A stretch of DNA of 64,000 nucleotides from NCBI GenBank assembly GCA_938015445.1, contig CALLPE010000018.1:124001-188000 (forward strand), read 5' to 3'. This document shows, in pieces, positions 1 through 9,187 of the stretch. The notes under the pieces were generated by a model. That model made no database searches, was not told the origin of the DNA, and saw only the letters and a program-made list of their open reading frames with translations. Positions within the stretch are counted from its first letter, which is position 1. Each line of letters begins with the position of its first letter. Origin of the DNA: an uncultured Pirellulales bacterium (GTDB taxonomy: Bacteria > Planctomycetota > Planctomycetia > Pirellulales > Thermoguttaceae). Made by a program: the position numbers and the translations under genes.

Positions 1-78
1 GGTTCGATCGACCGTCGCCGGAAGACAACAAACTGATACATTTCCGGGCACAGCGGCCGGACTCATCGGACCGTGAGT

Positions 79-945
79 TCAATCTGATTGCGGCCGCACA
101 GGCAATTCTTTTAGCAGCGCATCCAAGTAGCGTTTCGCTTGGCGGCCGGCCTGATCGGGATTGTCGATGTACGGATACAGTTCCACGGTCAACCAGCCGG
201 TGTAGCCGGTGCGGGCGATTTCGCGCAGCGCAGCCCGCAGGTCGACCGCTCCTTCGCCCGGCACCAAGTGCTGGTGCTTTCGGGTGGCAGCGATGTCTTC
301 TATGTGGTAGTGCTTGGTGTGCGGAGCCATTTTGGCGATCCACAGTTGCGGGTCTTGGCCCACGCAGTAGGCATGCCCGATGTCGAAGTTCAGACCGACA
401 TGCGCCGAGCCTACTCGGCCCACGAACTCCAGGTATTGCTCGAAGGTTTCGATCAGCAGTCCCGGCTCCGGTTCGAGCAACAGCAGCACGTCCAACTGCT
501 CGGCCAACTCGACGCAGGGCATCAGCTCGTCGTAGAAGATGGCCGCGGCGGCCTGCCACGACTGGCCTTCCTCTAGCGGCCCCCCTGGTTCGGTTTGGAT
601 CGACTGCGCTCCAAGTTCCCGCGCCAGCCGCAACGCCCGTTTGGTATGCTCGCGGCGGATCGCCCGATAGTGCCGCTCCGGCTCGATCCACGAGGGATGC
701 CAATAAGGCTGCCGCGGATCGGCCACGGCGTTCATCATGAAGGCGTTGATGTTGGAGATTTGCAGCCGGTGCGCTTCCAGATGGTTGCGGATGGCGGCGA
801 TTTGCTGCGGCAACAGTCCGGCCGGCCAGGCGTGTGGCACGTCGGCCAATAGTTCCATGCCCTGATAGCCCAGCGCGGCAATGCGCGCGATTGCCTCCTC
901 GACGGTGTGCCGCAAATAAGCGTTGGAGGAAAATGCCAATTGCAT
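79..945 (-). CDS. Sugar phosphate isomerase/epimerase (AP-endonuclease-2 TIM barrel)
   Basis: A 288-residue protein of the xylose-isomerase-like TIM-barrel superfamily, which isomerises or epimerises sugars or sugar phosphates in the cytoplasm using a divalent metal. The family signature residues are visible in order: QTEPGGPL after the first third, a metal-ligand Glu in LLLEPEP, Asp and His in NFDIGHAY, HYHIED, a PGEGAVD loop and the closing Glu in VELYPY. I chose the ATG at 945 because family homology begins at MQLAFSSNAYL; the frame can be extended to a GTG at 990, but those residues look non-conserved. It lies 111 bp downstream of coaD on the same strand, so they may be co-transcribed. 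The exact substrate cannot be read from the sequence. Confidence 0.85.
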   Translation of the reverse strand: MQLAFSSNAYLRHTVEEAIARIAALGYQGMELLADVPHAWPAGLLPQQIAAIRNHLEAHRLQISNINAFMMNAVADPRQPYWHPSWIEPERHYRAIRREHTKRALRLARELGAQSIQTEPGGPLEEGQSWQAAAAIFYDELMPCVELAEQLDVLLLLEPEPGLLIETFEQYLEFVGRVGSAHVGLNFDIGHAYCVGQDPQLWIAKMAPHTKHYHIEDIAATRKHQHLVPGEGAVDLRAALREIARTGYTGWLTVELYPYIDNPDQAGRQAKRYLDALLKELPVRPQSD

Positions 946-1056
946 GGGAAGCGCGTGTTGCGGAGCTTTTCGGCTTTTGGGCCGGCCCACGATGCAGGCT
1001 CGCCGAGTTTGCCATAGGCGGCTCCATGCCCGGCGCAGCGTCGACAGGCCGGCAGT

Positions 1057-1560
1057 TTACTTGCCCTCGAGTTTCTTGCGGACAGCGGCCACCACATGCC
1101 GCGGCAAGAATCGCTCTAGTTGTTCATCGGGCGTGACGATGGCGATTTGTTTTATCAGCGAACTGGACACATGCGCCAGCTCGCCGTCGGCGATCATGAA
1201 TAGCGTCTCTACATCGGGAGCCAGGCGGCGATTGGCCATCATCATGGTCAATTCGGCGGCGATGTCGGTGATCGGGCGGACGCCGCGGATCATCACCTTC
1301 GAGCCGCATTGCTTGACGAACGATACGGCCAACCCCGTGAAGGTGCGAATCTCCACGTTGGGCAGATGGGCCGTGGCCTGCCGGATCATCTCGACCCGTT
1401 CCTGCGGCTCGAACATCGGCTGTTTTTCGATATTGATGCCCACGCCCACGATCAGCTTGTCGAACAACCGGCTGGCCCGTTCCATCACGTTCAAGTGTCC
1501 AAGGGTAATCGGGTCGAAAGAGCCGGGATAAACGGCGATTCGCGCAGATGGTTCGCTCAT
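1057..1560 (-). CDS. coaD: Phosphopantetheine adenylyltransferase (CoaD)
   Basis: A 167-residue enzyme for the fourth step of coenzyme A synthesis, transferring AMP from ATP to 4'-phosphopantetheine to give dephospho-CoA. The nucleotidyltransferase signature is clear: AVYPGSFDPITLGH at the N-terminus (T/HxGH motif), RGVRPITDIAAEL in the middle, and the HVSSSLIK segment near the C-terminus that corresponds to the ISSS motif. Length matches the roughly 160-residue family norm. The start is the ATG at 1560; the frame runs nine codons further upstream, but those codons precede the conserved start of the fold. It is the first gene of a leftward pair with the sugar phosphate isomerase. Confidence 0.97.
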   Translation of the reverse strand: MSEPSARIAVYPGSFDPITLGHLNVMERASRLFDKLIVGVGINIEKQPMFEPQERVEMIRQATAHLPNVEIRTFTGLAVSFVKQCGSKVMIRGVRPITDIAAELTMMMANRRLAPDVETLFMIADGELAHVSSSLIKQIAIVTPDEQLERFLPRHVVAAVRKKLEGK

Positions 1561-1647
1561 AAACAGCTTTTCGGGATGATCTGGCAATAGCCTCGATTTG
1601 GTGGCCGAACAATCTCAAAAACTTCCATCCAAAAACCACACGAATTA

Positions 1648-1731
1648 CAAAACGGAATCCGACAAATTGCGAAACGGAATCTGATTGCAAAACGGAATCT
1701 GACAAACTATCAAAAAGAATCTCACAAGATG
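1648..1731. repeat. Four-unit degenerate tandem repeat, about 18-23 bp per unit
   Basis: Four consecutive imperfect units starting at 1648, 1670, 1688 and 1711 share the core AAACGGAATCTGA. The last unit is the most diverged. The array lies just upstream of coaD (start 1560), so it could sit in the coaD promoter or leader. The AATCTGA core recurs in the array near 32 kb. Confidence 0.8.
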
Positions 1732-1957
1732 TGAAGCCGATGGCTGATTTGTCAAGGGCCTGATGGAAAAATCGCCCGGCTAGTTATATCTGGGGATGTA
1801 GATGATTCCACGAGTGGCTTGAGTCGGGCCACGAGCGGGAAAGCGAACTGTCTCTGCCTCTGGCACTTACGGCAATCTTGATGAAGCACCGCCGTCGGGC
1901 GGTACTCCGGCCGGTGTATCATAGGGCGATACTCACCGGGCGAAAAGCATTGTTCGA

Positions 1958-3139
1958 TCACCACAGTGCCGCAATCAGCCGCTCGATGTCGTCTTCATTG
2001 TTGTACGCATGGGGGCTGATACGCAAGCCTCCGCCCCGGCAACTCAAGATCACGCCGCGCTGCCGACACTGGGCGCGCAAGGCTTGGGGGTCCCGGCCGG
2101 GCAAGTCGAACAGCACTATGCCGCTGCGGTGCTCGGGGCTGCGGTCGCTGCGGACTACCGCCCCGATCGAGCGCAACTGCTGGCAGGCCAACTCGGTCAA
2201 TTCCACTATCCGCTGGCTGATGGCCGGCAGTCCATAGCTACTGAGCAAGCGGCAACTGGCCGCCAGAGCAGTCAGGCCGATGGTATTGGGAGAACCGCCT
2301 TCGTAGCGGACAGCGGTATCTTTCAACACTAATGCTATGTGGTTGAAATCGTGCTCGTGCACCACGCTGTTCCAGCCGACGCCGATTGGCCGCAGCCGGT
2401 CCAGATGTTCCCGGCGGATGTAAAACACTCCCGCCCCTTCCGGGCCGAGCAGCCATTTGTGGCCGTCGGCGGCCAGGAAATCCACCCCGCTGGCTGCTAC
2501 ATCGAGGGGAAAAGCCCCGAGGCCCTGGATGGCGTCGAGAAACAGCAGGGCGCCGCGATCGTGGGCCAGCTCGGCCAGTTTGGCCACGTCGTGTCGCCAG
2601 CCGTCGGTATAAGTTACCCAGCTTACGCTGATTATCCGGGTTTTGCTGTCGCAGGCGGCGGCAATTAGGTCCAGTTCGGAGGTTCCCGGCCGACAAACGA
2701 CGCGCCTGGTTTCCACCCCCCGATAGGCCTGGTTGAGCCAGGGGTATTGGTTGGTGGGAAACTCGTCGGCGCGAATGACCACGTTGTCGCCGGGCTGCCA
2801 CGGGAACCCCTCGGCCACTATGTTTATGCCCGCGGTCGTATTGCCTACGAAGCCGATCTCCTCCGGCTGTGCGCCGATCATAATTGCCATTAAAATACGC
2901 AGATTCTCTAGTTCGCCCATCCAGCGGCGGTAGTCGAATGCACCATTGATGGTGGCATCTTCGGACCAGTTCTTGATGGCCTCCCAGGCCGGACCGCTCA
3001 GCGGGGCCACGGCGGCATGGTCCAGATATGCCCAGCGGCCGACTACTGGCATTTGGCGGCGAAAGGAATCCCAATCTTTTGAGGCTGTTTGGTCAGCCGG
3101 ACCATCGCCGCTGCGGGGAGATGGAGAAGAAGTAACCAT
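1958..3139 (-). CDS. PLP-dependent aminotransferase class V family protein
   Basis: A 393-residue fold-type I PLP enzyme of the class V group (cysteine desulfurase, isopenicillin-N epimerase and kynureninase-like enzymes). Visible features are YLDHAAVAP near residue 40, GNTTAGIN in the cofactor phosphate loop, the LDAIQGLGAFPLD segment whose Asp and Gln contact PLP, and ADGHKWLLGPEG with the Schiff-base lysine. The C-terminus carries GLRISPHAYNNEDD, the substrate-carboxylate Arg motif. The RxGxHCA active-site cysteine loop of SufS is not present, so a canonical cysteine desulfurase is unlikely. An AGGAG ribosome site lies 10 bp upstream of the ATG. It stands alone between intergenic spacers; its substrate is not determinable. 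Confidence 0.88.
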   Translation of the reverse strand: MVTSSPSPRSGDGPADQTASKDWDSFRRQMPVVGRWAYLDHAAVAPLSGPAWEAIKNWSEDATINGAFDYRRWMGELENLRILMAIMIGAQPEEIGFVGNTTAGINIVAEGFPWQPGDNVVIRADEFPTNQYPWLNQAYRGVETRRVVCRPGTSELDLIAAACDSKTRIISVSWVTYTDGWRHDVAKLAELAHDRGALLFLDAIQGLGAFPLDVAASGVDFLAADGHKWLLGPEGAGVFYIRREHLDRLRPIGVGWNSVVHEHDFNHIALVLKDTAVRYEGGSPNTIGLTALAASCRLLSSYGLPAISQRIVELTELACQQLRSIGAVVRSDRSPEHRSGIVLFDLPGRDPQALRAQCRQRGVILSCRGGGLRISPHAYNNEDDIERLIAALW

Positions 3140-3329
3140 CTATCGTGCTGCTCCTGATAAGCGGTCTTGAGTTTTCTGTTGCGCAAACTAAGCTTTTGCC
3201 AGGCGGCGGTACAACCGTTGTTCTGAAGCGCATCGACACATCAACGCGGTGGTTAGCGCAACGCCGCCTAATTATAATCGAAGGCACGGGAATCCATCGA
3301 GCTGACGTGCTGACCGAGGACTGACTTCA

Positions 3330-3512
3330 ATGCCCAAAGCGCTATGCATCAGTGGTACTGTGATTGCTGCACTAATGTTCTTGATATTCGGGCTGGACCT
3401 GGCACTTGGATTCCCGTTCAGCCGCGTGAGCGTCGTGATGGACGTGGGTTTCATCGTGTGTAGTGCAGCCTTGGGGCTGGCCAGTTGGACAACCCTGCGC
3501 GAGCAGCGGTGA
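3330..3512 (+). CDS. Small two-helix membrane protein
   Basis: A 60-residue protein with two hydrophobic stretches (about residues 6-28 and 34-53) and a charged C-terminal TTLREQR. A GAGGA ribosome site is nine bases before the ATG. I recognise no family. The clean two-helix hydropathy and good ribosome site argue for a real gene, but it is short enough for chance. It is divergent from the aminotransferase gene. Confidence 0.5.
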   Translation: MPKALCISGTVIAALMFLIFGLDLALGFPFSRVSVVMDVGFIVCSAALGLASWTTLREQR

Positions 3513-4002
3513 AAGTGGTTGTTTTCGTCGGCGGGTTTGGTAAAATTATTTTTTGCGCAGACTGGCAGATAGTAGCCTCGGTGGGCTGAAGTTTGTCGCT
3601 TGCCGGCGCAGTAACATCCAACACGCTTCGCCGTGCCTTGATGCACTATAGGTGCCAATAGGGCGCCGCAGCCGGCTGTGGGGCGTCGTTGGGATGTGGT
3701 TGTTAAGGCAAGATTATATCGCCGCATTGGGACGCAAGCGGAGCAATCAGCCGCTGGAAAATAAGCAAGCCCTCTGTGCGGGTGCAGTGGGCGGCGCAAC
3801 AGCTTCGGGGTTCGCATTTGCTGTTGGCGGCCTCACGGCCTGTTATTAAGTGCTTGTGAACATCGGTGTTTGAGAGCACCGGCGCAACCGCTTAAGCGCA
3901 TGTTTTTGCCTTTAGGGATCGTACCGAGGCGGAGATTATCGCCTTTAACACTGCTGGTTAAAAGAGCTTACAGCGGACTGGCCTTAGTCGGTGGTTAATC
4001 CC
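3513..4002. other. Intergenic spacer, no gene seen
   Basis: About 490 bp between the small membrane protein and the TPR gene. Open frames on both strands here have no recognisable domain and no ribosome site. No convincing terminator or repeat was found. Confidence 0.6.
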
Positions 4003-5520
4003 ATGAGTTCCGACGGCAATGTTACTAACACTCCTGGCGCCCAGGCCGCCGGCGCGGTCTCGCCGATGCAGCGCAAGCGCATCCAGAAGGCCTTCGAGCA
4101 CGCCAAGAAGCTCATGGGCCAGCAAGAGTACGACCATGGGTATGTGTCGGACTTGCTGGCGCAATGCGTCACCGGCGACCCGTCCAACGTCGAGTACATC
4201 ATCGCTTACATAGAAAACCTGCACCGGAAGTTCAACAACAATCGGCCGCCGGCTTTTCTGGCCCAACTTAAGGAGCGCGCGGCCCGATCGGCAATGAAGA
4301 AGGCCGAAGCCCAGGGGCAATGGGAGGAAGTGTACCGCAACGGGGCCAAGGTGCTGACGGCCAATCCTTGGGATGTGGCCACCTTGCGCTCGATGGCCAC
4401 GGCTGCCAAGCATCTCGGACATGTGCTGTGCGAGATGCGGCTGCTGAAGTTCGCCCTGGAGGCTAACCCCAAAGACCCGGAAACCAACATCCAGGCCGCC
4501 AAGGCTCTGGCGGAATTGGGGCAGTACGACCAGGCGATTGCCTGTTTGCATCGCGTCGAACAGGTCCGTCCCGACGACGAAGAGGTGCAGCGGATGATCG
4601 CCGAGCTGACCGTGCGGAAGCAATTGGCCAAGACCAAACGGCCCGACGAAGAAGAAGCCAAGAAGAAGAAAGCGGCCGCCGCCAAGGCCGCGGGAAGTAA
4701 GGCGCCGGAAGAAGAGGAAATTAGTCAGGAAGAAGTGCTGCGCGAGCGAATCAAACGCGACCCGAAAAACCTCCAAAACTACTTCGAGCTGGCGCAGGTA
4801 TATATCAACCGCGACGAGTACAAAGAGGCCGAAGAAGTTTACGCCGAGGCTTTAAAGATTTCCGGGGGCGAGGTGGAGGTTCAAGAGCGCTGGGAGGACG
4901 TGCAACTGCGCCGCCTGCGGCAAGAGTTGATGGTGGTCAAGAAGCGGCGCGACAGCGGCGAACCTGGAGCGGACGAAGAGTACCAGCGCCTCCGTAAAGA
5001 ACTGAACGACCGCGAACTGGAGGTTTACAAGAACCGCTGCGAACGTTATCCCAACAACCTGACGTTCAAGTACGAGCTGGGGCTGCGGTATCAGATCGGC
5101 GGGCAGATAAACGAGGCCATCAAGCAGTTCCAGATCGCGCGCAACGATCCGCGGCGCAAAGGCGTGTGCATGCTTTCGTTGGGCCAGTGTTTCCAGCAGA
5201 TCAAGCAGTATCGGCTGGCAATGTCGCATTACGAAGCGGCCATCGAAGAGATACCCGACCGCGACGCCGAGAACAAAAAACGCGCGCTGTATCAGGCCGG
5301 CAAGTTGGCCTTCGCGCTGAACGACCTGGACGCGGCTGAAAAACACCTAAGCGCATTGGCCGGCTTGGACTTTAGCTACCGCGATGTCAGCACGCTGCTG
5401 GATAAGATCGCCGCGGCGCGCGAAGCGGCCGTGAGCGGACAGGGGCCGCCCACCCCCGAGCAGGCCCCCGTGTCGATCAAACAAGACGAAAGCGACTTGC
5501 CCTCTGCTCCCGCGGAATAG
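4003..5520 (+). CDS. Tetratricopeptide-repeat protein
   Basis: A 505-residue protein built mostly from TPR-like helical hairpins. Repeats are visible at about residues 100-200 (WEEVYRNGAKVL, DPETNIQAAKALAELGQYD), 250-290 (DPKNLQNYFELAQVY) and 340-460 (NLTFKYELGLRYQIGGQIN, MLSLGQCFQQIKQYRLAMSHY). A lysine- and glutamate-rich linker with an alanine run separates the first group from the second. There is no signal peptide, so it is probably a cytoplasmic scaffold or adaptor. The frame can begin at a GTG at 3991, but the ATG at 4003 is preferred. It is followed 168 bp later by rpsT on the same strand. Partners are unknown. Confidence 0.85.
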   Translation: MSSDGNVTNTPGAQAAGAVSPMQRKRIQKAFEHAKKLMGQQEYDHGYVSDLLAQCVTGDPSNVEYIIAYIENLHRKFNNNRPPAFLAQLKERAARSAMKKAEAQGQWEEVYRNGAKVLTANPWDVATLRSMATAAKHLGHVLCEMRLLKFALEANPKDPETNIQAAKALAELGQYDQAIACLHRVEQVRPDDEEVQRMIAELTVRKQLAKTKRPDEEEAKKKKAAAAKAAGSKAPEEEEISQEEVLRERIKRDPKNLQNYFELAQVYINRDEYKEAEEVYAEALKISGGEVEVQERWEDVQLRRLRQELMVVKKRRDSGEPGADEEYQRLRKELNDRELEVYKNRCERYPNNLTFKYELGLRYQIGGQINEAIKQFQIARNDPRRKGVCMLSLGQCFQQIKQYRLAMSHYEAAIEEIPDRDAENKKRALYQAGKLAFALNDLDAAEKHLSALAGLDFSYRDVSTLLDKIAAAREAAVSGQGPPTPEQAPVSIKQDESDLPSAPAE

Positions 5521-5688
5521 CTGTCTTTGTGCGAGCTGCCCTTGTGCGGCGGAAGCAGGAGCAGAGGCAGTACCGTCGGCTACGATAACCAGATAACCAG
5601 AAAGTCAACGTTAACCCGTTACCGCTTGTGAGTGTGTATCCACAGGCTTTACTGTAAAGTGTAGCTATACGCCATAGCTTGTTCAGTT

Positions 5689-5979
5689 ATGCCCACAACC
5701 AAAAGCGCCAAAAAACGATTACGTCAGAACGTTGTCCGCCGGGCGCGGAACCGCTCGGTGAAGCGATCGGTTCGCACCCAGTGCCGCAAAGTACTGGAAG
5801 CCATCAAGGCCGGCAATCTGGAGGAAGCCGAAAAGCAATTCCGGCTAGCAGCCAAGAAGCTGGATAAGGCGGCGGCCAAACACATCATCCATCGCAACGC
5901 CGCAGCGCGGACCAAGTCGCGACTTTCGGCCAAGATAAAAGCGGCCAAGCAATCCGCCCCGGCGCAAAGCGGCACGTAA
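5689..5979 (+). CDS. rpsT: 30S ribosomal protein S20
   Basis: A 96-residue basic, helical protein that binds 16S rRNA in the small ribosomal subunit. The sequence begins MPTTKSAKKRLRQN, a typical S20 start, and carries the KAAAKHIIHRNAAARTKSRL segment typical of the C-terminal helix. Length matches the family (about 85-100 residues). It appears to be a single-gene unit downstream of the TPR gene. S20 is often autoregulated, but no leader structure was recognised here. Confidence 0.97.
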   Translation: MPTTKSAKKRLRQNVVRRARNRSVKRSVRTQCRKVLEAIKAGNLEEAEKQFRLAAKKLDKAAAKHIIHRNAAARTKSRLSAKIKAAKQSAPAQSGT

Positions 5980-6100
5980 CATTGCGGCTGTGTACGCGCC
6001 GGCTTGCTGTGCGCGGCTCAGCTCCGCCGGAGCATCGCGCCGCGTGGGGCGGATTCGCTTCGCTATGCGGATAGCTTCCTGCGCTATCCTCACAGCTCTG

Positions 6101-7753
6101 TTACGGGCGCTCTGCCGGCTTTTCTGAAGGTTTTTCCGCCGGTTTGGCTTCTGTTGCGGCAACCGACTTCTGTTTTTCGGCGGCCAGGCACTCCGCTGGG
6201 GTGATGATGCCGTCGCCGTTGAGGTCGTAACGCATAAACTCGGCCAGTTTGGCTTCGGTCCAATCGGTGGTGAACTCGGCCATGCTCACCTGCCCGTCGG
6301 CGTTAGCATCTTTCTCGAAGAACCAATTGGGCAGGCCCGACGGCAAGCGTTCCATTGCGGTGCTCAGCCGCAGTCGGCCGGGTTTTGTCGATGCGCTACT
6401 GCCACTTGACGAGGACGATCGCCCGGAAGTACCGCTGGAACTCGACGTGCCGCCTTGGCTGAAGCGTTTCAGCCAAGCGATAAGCTCTTCTAGGTCCACC
6501 TTGCTGTCGCCGTTGCGGTCGGCAGAGCGTACGTCGCCGCGCATTTCCCGGTATTCCTCGGGATCGAGCACACCATTCTTGTTCTTATCGTACTGCGATA
6601 GCAGGCTTTTGGCGTATCCGCGGAGGCGTTCGTCTTCGCTGCTGCCCGACGCCCCAGACGCTCCGCTGCTGGTCCCGCTTGCGGTTCCGGCCGGAGCGCC
6701 CTGGACAGTAATGGATTGGGTAGTCGTGGAAACGGTACTTGTGGTAGGGACTGGGCCAAAACCGGGCACTGGCGGTCGGGGCGGCTGCGGCTCGCCAAAT
6801 CCCGGAACCGTTCCCGGGGCTGCCGTTGTTCCGGTCTGTCCAGCCGGCAGCGGTGCGCCGCTTGGGGTCAGTCCGTAGGCGGCGGCCAAGCGTTCCCGGA
6901 CCAATTCGAGCTTTACTGGCGTGGTAGCCGGCAAGCCAGCTTTGGCCATTACCCGTTCAAACATTTCCTTGTGACTGTGCGAACGGCCGCCGGCGGCTTC
7001 TTCGGCTTCGATAATGCCGTTTCTGTTGCCTTCTTCGTCCAGATGTCTTGCCTCAGCGTACATCTGCTCGAACTGCCTGCGGCGCTCGAAATCGGCCGGG
7101 GAAAGTTGCCCTTGACCTGGACCGCCATACGACGACCCGCCAGGAACCGGCCCCATGCCGCCTGGGGTAAACTGGGGCCAAGCACCGCTTTGGAAGCCGC
7201 CGCCTGGGGTGCCGGGCATCATCCCCGGCGCAGTGCCGGAAATGTACGGCTGATAGTAGCGTTGGATGCCTTCGCGGACTTTTGCTACCGACACCGGATA
7301 GTTGGGTTCCAAACCGGCCTGCTGGAGTATGCGATCGACGAAGAAGCGGCGTCGGCCCTCGACTTCTTCGGCTTCGATCACCCCGTTATGGTTAGCATCG
7401 AGTTCTTGGATGAAGAAGTCGGCCCGACGCAGGCGGGCTTCGGCGTCGGCCGGCGACATTGGAGCCATCATACCCATGCCCATACCCATCCCGCCGGGTG
7501 GGCCGCCACCCGGCATCCAGCCGCCGGGTTGTCCCCAACCGCCGCGCCCGAACTCTGGCCGACTGCCTTCACCCCGGCCAAAACTGCCTTCAGCCCGGCC
7601 GAAGTCGCCGCGTCCCCCTTCGCCGCGTCCAAATTCTGGCCGACCACCTTCTCCACGGCCACCGGGACGGCCCCAGCCGCCCGGCTGACCGTAAGCGGTC
7701 AGTGTTGCCAGCCATACGCCAATCCCCACGGTTAGGGCAAGTGCTTTCGACAT
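6101..7753 (-). CDS. Secreted EF-hand protein with glycine-rich N-terminal repeats
   Basis: A 550-residue exported protein. It starts with a signal peptide (LALTVGIGVWLATLTAYGQ), then a Gly/Arg/Glu-rich region of repeated GRGEGGRPEFG-like units and a Met-Gly stretch (about residues 25-95). Six EF-hand-type calcium loops follow at about residues 117 (DANHNGVIEAEE), 239, 385 (DKNKNGVLDPEE), 410, 479 and 508 (DLNGDGIITPAE). Ser/Thr/Pro-rich linkers separate the pairs, and the C-terminus is a KPAEKPSEKPAERP tail. A ribosome site AAAGG lies about seven bases before the ATG. Calcium-dependent structural or adhesive roles are an inference; no enzymatic motif is visible. It is divergent from the Spy-like gene at 7962. 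Confidence 0.85.
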   Translation of the reverse strand: MSKALALTVGIGVWLATLTAYGQPGGWGRPGGRGEGGRPEFGRGEGGRGDFGRAEGSFGRGEGSRPEFGRGGWGQPGGWMPGGGPPGGMGMGMGMMAPMSPADAEARLRRADFFIQELDANHNGVIEAEEVEGRRRFFVDRILQQAGLEPNYPVSVAKVREGIQRYYQPYISGTAPGMMPGTPGGGFQSGAWPQFTPGGMGPVPGGSSYGGPGQGQLSPADFERRRQFEQMYAEARHLDEEGNRNGIIEAEEAAGGRSHSHKEMFERVMAKAGLPATTPVKLELVRERLAAAYGLTPSGAPLPAGQTGTTAAPGTVPGFGEPQPPRPPVPGFGPVPTTSTVSTTTQSITVQGAPAGTASGTSSGASGASGSSEDERLRGYAKSLLSQYDKNKNGVLDPEEYREMRGDVRSADRNGDSKVDLEELIAWLKRFSQGGTSSSSGTSGRSSSSSGSSASTKPGRLRLSTAMERLPSGLPNWFFEKDANADGQVSMAEFTTDWTEAKLAEFMRYDLNGDGIITPAECLAAEKQKSVAATEAKPAEKPSEKPAERP

Positions 7754-7961
7754 GCTCGAACCCTTTCCAGGCCGACGCGCATGATGTCCCTGCTATTATG
7801 AACGCTCGGCAAGCGTATTTGTTCCGCTTTGTTCCGCTTGCCCACGCGTTTTCCGACGGAACTTCTTCGGCGGCGGCGGGTTTAAGAGGCTGTAGGGGCC
7901 AGCCATCGGCGGTTGGTCGCCAGGTCGTCTACTTCAAGCCTCTTTTCGGAAAGGATTGGCT

Positions 7962-8723
7962 ATGAACAGGTTGTGTATGTTGGCGTCGGTGCTGGCATTG
8001 CTGGTCTGCGGCAGCTTGTTCGCGGCTCAGCAGCCGGGATTCGGGCCCGGGATGATGGGACCAGGTGGTGCCATGGGAGGCCTGGGAGGAAACATCGATC
8101 TGTTACTTCTCAATGCGCCGCAGGTTCAAAAAGAGCTTAACTTGGTGCAGGAGCAGATAGACAAGCTGCGGGAAATCCAGCGTGGCGCAATGGAAGGCTT
8201 GCGCGATATGTTCCCCAGGGGAATGCGCGACATGTCGGCCGAAGAGCGGCAGAAAGCGATGGAAGAAGCCCGCAAGAAGATGGAGGAACGCACCAAAGAG
8301 CTGCGCAAGAAAGTCGACGAAGTGCTGCTGGATCACCAAAAGAAACGGTTGAAGGAAATCAAGCTGCAAGTCCAAGGCTTACAGGCGCTTTCTGATCCGG
8401 AAGTGATCGAAATGCTGGGCATCACCGACGAGCAGCGCGAGAAGATGGAGAATCTGCGCAAAGAAGCGGCCGAGAAGACCCGCAAGCAGATGGAATCTCT
8501 GCGCGACCTATCGCCTGAGCAGCGCCGCGAAAAAGGCCGGGAGCTGTTCGAGGAAATGCGAAAGGCTCGCGAGGACACCGAGAAGGCCGTGTTCGACGTG
8601 TTGACTCCTTCTCAAAAGGAAAAGCTCGAGAAGGCCAAAGGGGAAAAGTTCGAGTTAGACATGGGGGCGTTGTTCCGTCGGCCCGGTGGGCCACAGCGAC
8701 CACAGCCCAAACCAGATAACTGA
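7962..8723 (+). CDS. Secreted helical Spy/CpxP-like protein
   Basis: A 253-residue exported protein with a signal peptide ending LFAAQQ and a short Gly/Met-rich linker. A long charged helical region follows, rich in Glu, Lys, Arg and Gln (about residues 50-230). It contains ITDEQREKMENL and LTPSQKEKLEKAKG segments like the LTxxQ motif of Spy/CpxP periplasmic chaperone-like proteins. The tail is Pro-rich. The ATG at 7962 follows AAGG by seven bases; the frame could start at a TTG six bases earlier. A chaperone or metal-stress role is possible by family resemblance only. It ends 35 bp before a strong terminator. Confidence 0.8.
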   Translation: MNRLCMLASVLALLVCGSLFAAQQPGFGPGMMGPGGAMGGLGGNIDLLLLNAPQVQKELNLVQEQIDKLREIQRGAMEGLRDMFPRGMRDMSAEERQKAMEEARKKMEERTKELRKKVDEVLLDHQKKRLKEIKLQVQGLQALSDPEVIEMLGITDEQREKMENLRKEAAEKTRKQMESLRDLSPEQRREKGRELFEEMRKAREDTEKAVFDVLTPSQKEKLEKAKGEKFELDMGALFRRPGGPQRPQPKPDN

Positions 8724-8758
8724 TGTTGCACTCGGTTGGCATCGATGCTCGTGTGCCC

Positions 8759-8803
8759 CCCTACGGCCGGCCAGGCCAGTCGGCTGGCCGTAGGGCGGTT
8801 TTT
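8759..8803 (+). terminator. Rho-independent terminator
   Basis: Perfect inverted arms CCCTACGGCC (8759-8768) and GGCCGTAGGG (8786-8795), extendable inward with a G-T pair, are followed by CGG and a T run at 8799-8803. It closes the transcript of the Spy-like gene. Confidence 0.85.
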
Positions 8804-9187
8804 CAGACAGCAGCCTCGGCGCTTTCCGATATAAGAGAGCCTATACACAAATACAATACAAGCGAGTTCTCAGCGAATAATCCTGGCGGGGGCCGATAGT
8901 GTTGCGCCGAAGCCGCCGGGCGTGTTGCGTACAGCTTACGCGCCCCAGGCCGAAGCGTCCCATACACCGCCCAGACGCACCGCGGGGTGGCCCGGGGTGG
9001 CAGGCGACATTGACCCAACCGAAGGATAGACTAACCGCCGCTGAGGCGGTATTTTGAACAGTAGTTGCCTACATTTGTCGGCAAGATAGGTGTGTCGGTC
9101 GGCTAGATGCGATTTCGACATTCGTTGGCGCTAAGCCAGCCGGGTTAGCCGCTGGCGCGCTAGCAGCGGCGGGTTGGACGTGACGCT
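8804..9187. other. Intergenic spacer before the secretion cluster
   Basis: About 380 bp. It holds one weak hairpin, ACCGCC (9034-9039) with GGCGGT (9045-9050) followed by ATTTT, which could be a second terminator. It also has a local GGGGTGGC duplication near 8983-9002. No gene or clear promoter was seen; the cluster promoter presumably lies in the last 150 bp. Confidence 0.5.

Noticed and set aside
1958..3139. Cysteine desulfurase (SufS/IscS)
   Set aside because: The active-site cysteine loop is missing and no Fe-S assembly genes are nearby; only class V membership is supported.
3272..3817. 181-residue leftward frame
   Set aside because: No domain, no ribosome site, overlaps the better-supported small membrane protein gene on the other strand.
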